Positions 54,840 to 64,000 of a DNA stretch of 64,000 nt are shown in pieces. A program made the translations under genes and the position numbers. The notes beneath the pieces were generated by a model. The model saw only the letters and a list, made by a program, of their open reading frames with translations, did not search any database and was not told where the DNA came from. Every line of letters starts with the position of its first letter. The stretch's first letter is position 1. The DNA comes from Atherinomorus stipes (taxonomy: Eukaryota > Chordata > Actinopteri > Atheriniformes > Atherinidae): positions 1,178,001 through 1,242,000 of the forward strand of contig JALJCO010003968.1 of the NCBI GenBank assembly GCA_023101725.1. The letters run 5' to 3'.

Positions 54840-54990
54840 CTGCCGCCGCCCTCCCTCCTCTCTGTATTTCTTTCCCGCCTTTCTCCCTCTTCCCCATCCT
54901 GTAACCCATTCTCCACCTCTCTCTCGTCCTCTCTCCCTCTATCTGCTTCTCTCCTTCCCTTTCTTTTCCTTCTCCTCCACTCAATGGCTC
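54840..54990 (+). repeat. polypyrimidine tract
   Basis: About 150 bp of predominantly C/T sequence (CCTCCC, TCTCTC, CTTTCT units) on the sense strand of the intron. The complement gives long Glu/Arg/Lys-rich frames that are artefacts of the composition. Confidence 0.85.
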
Positions 54991-56923
54991 CCTCAGGGGA
55001 TCTTCCTTGAGCATTAGCAGAACACATCCAATGTCCCAGCTACATGATTTCATGATATGATTTGTACCGGGGATTTGCAATAATCCGCAAATAAAGTTGA
55101 AAGTGAATGACTCTCAATATGAGATGCAGAGAAGCAAAACCAAACCTTTTACATTTTTCTTTATCTTTAATGGCATGAAAAATGAATTTGTTTTGCTTTA
55201 GATCACAACTATTTAGGAAAGGCTTGAGTATGTTGTTTTGTCTGTGGCTTTTATGATCATGATTAATTCCTGCACAGGAACCTCAGTGATATACATAATG
55301 CATCATTCGCTCATTTAAATGTTCAGTTCCTCTGCAGTTGCAGAGAGCCTGGTAGCTCATTACACATTTCTCATGTGTGCCTGGGAGTTGGAGTATGCCA
55401 GCTTCTCACTTGTAGTCAAAGATTCTCTATCTGAAGCTTTGGCTGGATGTCATGAAGTGGCGATGCGATTTAATTCAGGTGTCATCTCCACCTCACCCGC
55501 TTCATTCAGCTCATGTTGGTCCCTTTATTTTCTCTCCCTTTTTACCTCCAGTAGATGGACAGGGATGAGCCCCACTGGCACATTTTAATAAGTCTGCTTC
55601 AAAGGTGTCGGGTGTGGAAAAAAAAAAATCAAAACATCCTGGGTTAATTTGAAATGTACTCTGCATCTGTGATGGGAAACGGCCTCTCAGGTAAGTAAGG
55701 GAGACAATTAGGGAATATCTGTAAGTGCAGGAGCTGCATACTAAAAAACGCAAATCACTATTTCCCCATCTGGCCCCTACTGTGCCGAGAACTGCAGCTG
55801 AGGTCCGATTTCACCCGTCAATCACAGCCGCCTCGCTGTGGGGTGTGTGTCCTGGTGAGAGAGCCTACCCCCAAGTCATTAGCACACACAGTCAAACTGT
55901 ACTGAGAAGTGCCCTGCATCGCTCTGCTCAGCACCACGGTTTAAATATCCCCAGCCTGTGACAGGATCAGTTTAGCGATCTGTAGGATTGATCTCCTCTT
56001 TAAAGTTTTGCCTGAGGCGACTCTAATTGGGAACGAGGCTGCCTCCCACTCCTCTCACTCCCTTAACTGTCAGTCTTGGCTTTGTTTACTGAGGACATGC
56101 CCAAACCTATTTACTCAATAATGAGGAGACGTAGTGGGGATGCTGCTGATCACATTGAGGCCCCCAGCGGGACTTCTGCATGCTGGGAAGGGCGGGAACA
56201 TCAGTTTGGACTTTTTCTTTTTTTAAAATCTGGTAAAAGTTAACCTATATGCCGTCAGTATAATGTAGCGTGGTGGATATTTTTCCTCCTTGTTTTCTCA
56301 TCTGGCTCTCAAGACTTGATTTGCAGAACACTTGTCTGCCTCTGGGAATTTAATGTTTTTCTCTGTCATACCATGCATTTATCTAAAATAGAACAGCATT
56401 TAAAAGACAGGGCACATAAGTAGCGCTATTTTACACTTCTGTAATGCCCTCCATATGTTTTCTGTTATCCTGGAAGAATAAAAGCCCACTCCAAACATGT
56501 GAGGTGGCACCAGAGCCTTGCTGTAGAGTGGTCTATTCATGACTGGAGTGTTTTTGCCCTATTGGCCCATTTCCTCATCTCTTTTAGCGGATTCCTTAGA
56601 ATCTCACTCTCATTCCGGTTGTTTTCATTTGCGCTGAATAACAAAGCCTTTGGTGTGGCGAGGCTATGAGTCCATTGATGCCCATTGGGATTATGAATGA
56701 TGAAGTGGAGAAGCTGCAGCTATCAGAGGAACACAACGCTGCTCTTAATAGAAAAGCATTTAGAAAGGCAGCGGGGAGGAGGTGGTGGTGCTGGGGGCTT
56801 TCTGACACTCCACTGATAAGAGGCAGCTCTTCAGAGGTGGTAGTGTGTACAATGAAACACGCTGATGGGGATACAATGACACACATGTTGCGTCTGACAG
56901 CCACATGATTTAGATGTGGGGTT

Positions 56924-56945
56924 AAAAAAAAAAAAAAAAAAAAAA
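56924..56945 (+). repeat. poly-A run (22 A)
   Basis: Uninterrupted A run in ebf3 intron 6 with no recognised retroposon attached. Confidence 0.95.
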
Positions 56946-58123
56946 GAAAAAACCTGGACCACACAACAGACTTCTATGATGCGATGCCTTCGGCGCAGAA
57001 TTTTGTTGTGAGCCTGCCGTGCATGTTGCTACTTATTGGTTTGATTTGAGAGAAAACGTGTTGTCATTACTCATATCCAGCCTTCACACACTGAAGAGGA
57101 AGAGGGGAAGGGAGAGAGAGGAGTTAGTAGTGTAGTGGCACGGGAGTGAAAGAGAGATATGCAGAAAGGAAGAGCTGTCAGTTTGAGGAATGAGCCTGAT
57201 AAGAGGAAGGGACTCGGCAGATGGGCAGGAGAAACCAGCAGCACACTTCTCAATTAAACATGTAAATACCAAAAGCAGGCAGCAATCGAGAAGTGAGAGT
57301 TAAGCAAACACAGCACTGTGCTGTGATTACAGTCTCAGAACATCATCACCTTTGCCACTCGTCTTACTTCCCGCAATTCTAAGGAACTCTTTAATCCTGC
57401 TAAACTTCTGCTTTAGCTTGTTACATTTTCTTTTGTTTGTTTTTTTCTCATCTCCTGTGGCTAAATTGATTCACATATAGTCATATTCTCCAGGAAGTTG
57501 CACGCCCACCATGAAATCTTGATCTAATTATGCTGTTCATCCATTCACTTTGGCCCTGTATTACAATTTATCGGTTTCCATATTTTTCTTAAAATCTTTG
57601 CCCATCATTTCTATTTACATGCCCCAAACCCCTGCCCCCACCCCTTTGCACCCTGCTGGGAACTACAGGGAGTATCTTAAATACTTCTGTAGGCAGTGTC
57701 CCTGACATTAATAACAATGAGCTTGGCATAACCACAGTGCGTTCTCAGGGTAGATTCACAGTTTGACATTCAGCCCAGATGCTATCGCAGAGCCTCGGAG
57801 TTTAAGACCGCAGAGAAGACAGACATCTGTCACTTGTTACCTTTGAAGTGAATAAGAGAGGGATACAGAAAAACACAGTGGACAAAAGGCCATTCTGACC
57901 ACAGACCCTCAGTGTTTACAAACGGAAAGAGAGAGTGACAGGAGAAACTCAAGATGAATGGATCACTGCTGTTGATCTCGCCTCCTCATTCCATGTGCTA
58001 AGTTATTCCGTGGCTGCTACCCCAGTGGGGGGTGTGGGGAAACAGGAAGTTGAGAGAGTTAGGCAGAGGCAGACAGAATGCCTCAAGGACTCTGGAGGAG
58101 CAGAGCACTGCAGCCTGCATGGG

Positions 58124-58146
58124 AAAAAAAAAAAAAAAAAAAAAAA
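58124..58146 (+). repeat. poly-A run (23 A)
   Basis: Uninterrupted A run in ebf3 intron 6. The sequence before it shows no recognised SINE or gene similarity. Confidence 0.95.
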
Positions 58147-58579
58147 CTCCCTAACAACTCACTGTACACTTCTTTAACCTGAGGTATCAAACATTACAAA
58201 TGTGAACATAATCCACATTTTAATGAGTGGATGATGCTATATTAAGGCAATATTTGCAATAGCCTTGATTTGCTGTGTTGAAATAACTGCATCTATTGCA
58301 CTACCTGTTATTTGTGTAGAGTGGCGATTAAGAATTGCAGTCTAAAGAAATGCATTTTTATACAATTATTAGAACAATGGCCGCATTCATTTATCTTCTG
58401 TCATGTCTCCTTAGACCTGTTTCTATTTCAGGTTGCACGTCAAGTGAGAGCAGCTATATCTGGCTGGCAATTAAGCTGGTCCTGCCTCCCCTTGATGCTT
58501 GATTAGTCCGATTGATGGAGGAGGCCATATGTGGCGGTGTCAAAACTTGGCAGCCAGTCTCCATCCTCTCAAATGAGAG

Positions 58580-58970
58580 GCAGGCAATAAAGAGGCAGGC
58601 TGCCCAGAGTGGGTGCACGTATGCAAGGCCTGCAGCGCCATGATTTGGGCCCCCAGATATGTAGCATTTTCTCTGGGGGTCTTCGGGGCACTGACCGCTC
58701 CAGCCAAGTTCTTGTCGGGGCAGAGGTGGCCACCGGCTAGGCGTGTCACTGTACAGAGCCCTCTGAGGGACAAGCTCCAGGCTAGGCGTGGGGGTGTGTT
58801 AGCTGGGGGGGCTGGAGTCGTACCATGGGGAGGGGTTGGGAGGTTTAGAGAGCTGAAAGATATGGCCCCCTTCCCAATCTCGCTCGGAGACAACAAAAAG
58901 GGAATGCTTGAGAAGGGGAAGCAGCGGGAGGAGAGCACAAAGACAAAGGCGCGGGCAAGGTCAGTCTAGC
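58580..58970. promoter_or_regulatory. candidate conserved non-coding block in ebf3 intron 6
   Basis: GC-richer, complex block with open frames on both strands (118 and 132 codons) that lack any recognisable family. That pattern fits composition rather than coding. It is distinct from its AT-rich surroundings. Confidence 0.25.
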
Positions 58971-59619
58971 TAATGGGCCTGAGCTGTAGGCTGCCTGGGG
59001 CTAGGCACACTTCTGTTCTCTCTCACACACTGGGCCTTCAAAGACCCTTCAGTCCACCCCTTTCCTTCTCTCCTCTCTTCCTCCATCTCTTCCACTTCTC
59101 TTTTACTTGTTTCCCCACTTCTTCTGGTGACACTTCCTACCTTCAAAAGGGTCCGAACAGGTGCCTTTAACAACTAAATTTCCTTGAAAGATCCCCCAAA
59201 TACTCACTCATTATGAATTAAATTACTTTTGCCCGGACAGAAATAATTCCACAGTGTTTCCAAAGTGACCAAGAAAATATTAGGATCCAGGTTTAACTGC
59301 TGGCATCATTAGCTCCAAGGTGGGTCCATGGAAGTGCTAAGAGGAACTGTTGGAAATGAGGAGGAGGTGGAGTGTTGTTGTCAGGTTGGCTGGCTGGCGT
59401 TGCTTGGCTCCACTCGAGGGCTCCTTTAATGTGCAGCGGAGTAGAATAAGTGAGTGGCTGTGGGCACCAGCTGAGCTCACTCTCGTCTTCGCCTGGTAGC
59501 TGAGGGGTGAGCCGCTGCCACCTGACACTGGGCACACGGCTCAGGGCTCCTCTTGGCAACGTGGCACAGCACACATGTCCCCTCATTTGGATGGAGATTC
59601 AGACACAACACACAAAAGC

Positions 59620-59722
59620 TTTACCCCCTCCTCCTCCTCTTCCCTCTCCGACCCTCCTCCTCCTCCCCTCACTCACTCAGTCTCTCTTTTCCCCTCCTTT
59701 TTTCCCTCTCCCCTTCCTTTAG
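59620..59722 (+). repeat. polypyrimidine tract
   Basis: CTC/CCT-rich run of about 100 bp on the sense strand of the intron. A smaller one lies at about 59040-59125. Confidence 0.85.
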
Positions 59723-59799
59723 TTTTGACAGCATCATAATAATCTGGGTATCTTCTTGATCATGCCCCGTGTTTTTTTTTGCTTTTCTTCCTCATCTTC

Positions 59800-59990
59800 T
59801 CAGAGACGAGTTTGAAATTGCCTGCGTCAGGACTTTGCTAATTAAAGTCATACTTTCAAAAATGCCATAATAACTGTTAATTAGCTTGATGCTATTTTCA
59901 GCATAATTTGCTAATTAGTGGAAAACCTGTACAGCGTTTCTCTCTAATTACAGTATGGCTCCGCACGGCGCATCTGTGCCTTGACTCCAA
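59800..59990. promoter_or_regulatory. candidate homeodomain-bound enhancer in ebf3 intron 6
   Basis: Four TAATTA cores occur within 112 bp (59839-59844, 59878-59883, 59912-59917 and 59945-59950). They are embedded in unique sequence with GCTAATTAAAG, TTAATTAGC and CTAATTAGTGG contexts. This density of homeodomain cores is typical of developmental enhancers. Confidence 0.45.
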
Positions 59991-60589
59991 ATGATACCAT
60001 TACAAAGTCCCGTATTACACATTCTCTCAAAACAGTTAATTGCCTCCACAGATAGTGAGATACTTCAGTCAGCTGATTTTTATGGTAATAAATGGACAGG
60101 CACAGACACAAACCACTCTGGTTCATATTTATGAAATATGAAAAAGGAAAACAACCTCCTTATGAGATGCAAGGAGTTAGTTTGGAATATAATCTGGTTG
60201 GTTCTGTGATGATTTTGTGCGCTCATGCGTTGAGTTACTGAGACTTTTAATGAAGTTTGATTTATTCTTTGTTGTGACCTTGTGAGCAAGTAAGCCATGA
60301 TGTTGTAATTAAAGCAAAAGAAGTCGAGAACCACAACATGAGCTTTACATAAAGTAAAGGCAAAGCTCTGATGGATTGCACTTTCAGAGGGGGTAGCCAT
60401 GTAAATACAAGTGGGAACATAATGTAGCCATGCCACAGCTTATTACCGAGAATGTAACTACCTTGTCGTCCCGCCAGTTATTTTCATGTACCAAAGCAAA
60501 GGGAGAGAATTATGGACATGACCACAGGTTGACCCGAATACATGTGTGTACTAGACACAAATTATGACTCATTAAGTGTGGTGAAGAGC

Positions 60590-60860
60590 ATGATTGGCAT
60601 GACCTCTGAACTCAGGACGTCAGCTGTGCCCATCCTCCGCTTTGCCCTGCTTTTGACAGCCACCAGTCTGACAGGGGTAGCATCGGCGCTGGCTAATTAA
60701 TGCACCACTTCAGAGACCCTTTCATTTATGGCTTCTGAAAGGCATTATTAAATTAATTAAACCACCAAGAGTTAGTCATTATGAAATCAGGAGGTTTACA
60801 TGGATGACAGCGTTTATGAATTAAACATCCCCAAAGTTCCTCGCAGGAGATACCCCGAGC
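60590..60860. promoter_or_regulatory. candidate conserved non-coding block in ebf3 intron 6
   Basis: Contains TAATTA at 60694-60699 and 60754-60759 plus GTTTATGAATTAAAC. It is non-repetitive and non-coding. Enhancer status is inferred from motif content. Confidence 0.35.
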
Positions 60861-61559
60861 TGCATGCGGGTACCTAGTGCGACAGATGTTTGCCCCCCCC
60901 CTTCCTCGAGCTAACCTGTATTGCAAGCGATTTAGGTCTCATTTGGGGGTTTGAAAACTAAAGGCAGGAGAGAAAGAGGTTCAGGATAGCTAATGAGCAG
61001 AGAAAGAGAGGGGAAAAGGAGGTCACTAGCTCTGTTCATCTGTAGACAGTACAGATGGTTCTGTTTTATACAATACAACAATGGCGTGCATCAATTTGTT
61101 GATCGCTAATAGATAGCTACTCTCTGATGAATTGCAGACTGGGATCAGTTGTCTGTGGGTTTCAGCTGAGAACTCTACATTTATAGCCTGGAAACATTTA
61201 GAGAAGCTGTATGCTGTTTTTAACTCCATCATGTGATGTGAAAACTACAAATGGTTCACAAGATAAATCCCATAAACTTGGGTTTAGCTTGAGAGCAGAG
61301 GGCAGAGATGAGTAGCTCACTCAGGAGCCTTGACGATAGACTCCTTTTCATCTGTGGACTGAGATTCACAGATTATCTCAAGAGGCTCTCTATCTCTGTC
61401 CTCGTCTCTATTTCTCTTTCTCTGTTGCACCCTCCCTTTCTCGCCCCTCGAATCAGGAAGTTTGCCAGCTACTGTCTTTGTTTACAATGCCAAGGGAAAA
61501 TGTCAGAGCCGTTGAGAAAAATATCCTTAGAATCTTTTTTTTTCATCTTCTTAATCTAA

Positions 61560-61770
61560 CAGTTTACTGAACTTGATAAGTGTCCTATCAACATGCTAAT
61601 CAAATTACTTCGGAACCAAAATTGACAGTTTTCATTAATTATACAAGATTATTCTAATTGCAATTCAAATTTATTCATTCCGAACAGAAGGTATTCAGTA
61701 ATATTTTACAAAATTTGCATATTAAATGGAGGGAGTTGTGCATTATGCATGGTAATGTATGCACAGTTTC
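61560..61770. promoter_or_regulatory. candidate conserved non-coding block in ebf3 intron 6
   Basis: AT-rich but non-repetitive block with GCTAATCAAATTA, TTAATTATA, an octamer ATTTGCAT at 61713-61720 and a TTATGCATGGTAATGTATGC palindrome-like string. Such sequences are typical of POU/homeodomain-bound elements. Confidence 0.35.
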
Positions 61771-62395
61771 TTATTTTTAACTTCACGGCCATATGTGGTG
61801 TCGTTGTAGGAGCAGGTGAAAAGTCTAAGTGTGTTTAATTTGCTTGACAAACATTCGGCTGGAGCTTGTCAAGGGGAGTATTGTGAATGCCAATCTTTAT
61901 TCCCTCTTTATTGATTACCCCAAACTCTAAACATCTGGAGGTAAATGGCACTGAGAGAGATGAACTGAATCATGGGATTAGTACCCTCAATGACTGAATC
62001 ACTATCAATTACTTCAATAGCATAATTCAAGTGTACTGCATAAAAGCTGCCGTACCTTGGTTTTAGCCAGGATTAATATTGCAATTTAACGTAACAATGG
62101 AGGCATGGGAATGATATGGATGGCGTCCAACTTTTTTACATTGATGTCAGAAAGCTAATGCCGTTATCTAAATACGAATGTATTTAATTCCTAATTTAGG
62201 CTTTGTTTGTAGAATGAAAAGGCTCAACGCATTAGGCACATGTTTTAAAAGGTAATGAATTCTGTGAGTAAAACAACCTTATTTATTCACTGAGACGCAA
62301 AACCCCCAATTTGCTCTTTGTTTTTATTTCCTAAAGCGGGCAGTGAAGTGCAAACAGCTTACTGGGAAGCTGTTTACTACTGTATATGACAAAGA

Positions 62396-62430
62396 GTGTG
62401 TGTGTGTGCATGAGTCTGTGTGTGTGTGTT
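62396..62430 (+). repeat. (GT)n microsatellite
   Basis: Two GT runs separated by a CATGAGTC interruption in ebf3 intron 6. Confidence 0.9.
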
Positions 62431-63429
62431 TATGGGGAAGGGGGTGGCTCTTCCAGCTCCACAGGCAAGGTCTTGTGTTGTAATGTAAGCGTAATAATTA
62501 TCAAACAGCATCAGGGGCTCTGGGTATGGGCTTTAACAGGGGGAGAGCATGTTTGATATGTAGAATCAGCCCATAGTGCATCCATAGAGGGTGACTAAAT
62601 CGCACGGTTCATGGATCACATTAGTATTGCTCTGCATCCACCCTCGCACTATAGGTGATTTCCATTTAGACACACATTTCCACATGAAGATAAATATGAC
62701 TTGAATCGTAATTTCCCTGAAGTAAATATAATACAAATACAACATAATACAGTGTCAGGCCAGGCAGGCTAATAGATTACTAGCGTGTTTTCCATTTGTA
62801 TGGTAAGTGGTGAACCTAGGTGGTGGTCTGGCGAGTAACAAATTGAATGTTTAATCCATCTCAGTGCAGATTGAGGGTATCAGAAAGATCGGTAGTCTTT
62901 GCAGTTCTCTTGTGACTGCTACTATATTAGATATTTTTTTACTCTTTAGGGGTTTGAGGAAGGTTGTTGGATTAACAAGAGGTGCAAAGTGGTAGATAAA
63001 TTCAATTCCTTATCTTTCCTCAAGTCATCTGTTATTTTTCAAATAGGTATTTGGTTTTGACAGGCAGTATTTCCAGTCACTCACAGGTGTAATCTCTGAT
63101 GTCGGATTAAAATAAGACCAGCTCTGTTTGAGCCAGATAGTTAAAATATTTCATGACTTTTAATTACAGAATTTTTTATTGTAGTCTTACATTATTAACT
63201 AGGGTCTTTCTCACCACTTATATATGTGGAATTCATTACAGTACCATTATGTTAATCTTGCAGAGACTTCTTCTTTACATGTTGGAGAAATAATTGAGAA
63301 GAAACCATGGCAAATATGCAAAAGATGGGCCTCCATAATGTTACCAAACATTCACTAAGTACATATTTAATTCTTTAATAAATGTTTGCACTGGCATTTG
63401 GAAAAGCTAGATTACCCTCAACTACACAG

Positions 63430-63640
63430 CATCTTATATAAGTGTGACAAATTGATATTTTTATATAGCTTAATCTGTTTACTATGATGTTTATGCGAGG
63501 ACTTATTACAAACTAATTAAAGAAATCACTTTGATATAATTAGTCAGATTTCAGGAAGCTCATTAGTAGTAATTTGCATGAAAAATAAGCCCTGTAGTGG
63601 TGCTTAGACCCAGCTATCCGATCTGTGTTTTATCTGGTTA
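63430..63640. promoter_or_regulatory. candidate conserved non-coding block in ebf3 intron 6
   Basis: Contains AACTAATTAAAG, GATATAATTAGTC and CATTAGTAGTAATTTGCATG with an octamer ATTTGCAT at 63572-63579, followed by non-repetitive sequence. No coding frame is present. Regulatory role is inferred. Confidence 0.35.
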
Positions 63641-64000
63641 CACATCATCCCCCCATTGTTTGTTGTTTGAGGCTCTCTGAAGTGGCCCACAATATTTTCA
63701 GTCATTGCCCTGAGAAGTGGCGGGGTGTCTTTCAACAAATTCCTCCCCTAAAGCAAGTCAACCTGTATGTGGAAGCAGACACATGCCTCTGTGTACATAA
63801 GGCAGGAGGAGTGAGCGGCAAAACACTGTCTATTTATCTGTCAGGTTCCTGACAAAGAACTGAGCTGACAAGTAAGGGTTTCCCTCAGCAGAGCAGGGGG
63901 CTTTATTCACCGTACTTACATGCCCAGTCTATGCCCAGAGACTCATGTTATTTGCAAATCACACTCTTTGAAAATTCACAAACGGGGCGAGACATGCCAC

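Noticed and set aside
54625..55080. 151-codon minus-strand Glu/Arg/Lys-rich frame
   Set aside because: It is the complement of a polypyrimidine tract; the amino-acid bias comes from GA repeats.

Overview
The window is teleost fish nuclear DNA. The evidence is vertebrate gene content with consensus GT-AG introns, many introns of only 100-350 bp, AT-rich intergenic DNA with simple repeats, degraded DNA transposons and a LINE-1-like relic. No bacterial, viral or plasmid gene organisation is visible.

Layout from left to right. (1) A single-exon alpha-2 adrenergic receptor, best read as adra2a, on the + strand (158-1360), with two upstream mini-ORFs chained into its start codon and a long 3' UTR. 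(2) About 6 kb of intergenic DNA. (3) bnip3, six coding exons on + (8861-10883), preceded by a promoter with hypoxia-, NRF1-, CRE- and CCAAT-type sites. (4) ppp2r2d, ten coding exons on - (12850-17214), tail-to-tail with bnip3. (5) About 15 kb of intergenic DNA (17215-32796) holding two adjacent inverted-repeat DNA elements, a LINE relic, several CTCF-like sites and conserved-looking blocks. (6) The first six coding exons of ebf3 on + (32797-37796), followed by at least 26.2 kb of intron 6 running off the end of the window. I find no exon 7 in that intron. It contains simple repeats, long polypyrimidine tracts and blocks rich in homeodomain and POU sites that look like developmental enhancers.

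The order bnip3(+), ppp2r2d(-), ebf3(+) matches, in mirror image, the human 10q26 order EBF3, PPP2R2D, BNIP3 as I remember it. ADRA2A is also on human 10q. Residue-level matches favour the 10q copies (BNIP3, PPP2R2D, EBF3) over their 8p21 paralogues (BNIP3L, PPP2R2A, EBF2). I cannot tell which teleost-duplicate copy this is.

The genes do not form a pathway. They are a catecholamine receptor, a hypoxia-induced mitophagy receptor, a PP2A regulatory subunit and a neuronal/mesenchymal transcription factor. The most striking observation is the abutting chain of reading frames in the adra2a leader: a 4-codon uORF, then a 31-codon uORF, then the receptor, with no bases between stops and starts. I did not find evidence for a wholly new multi-gene system.
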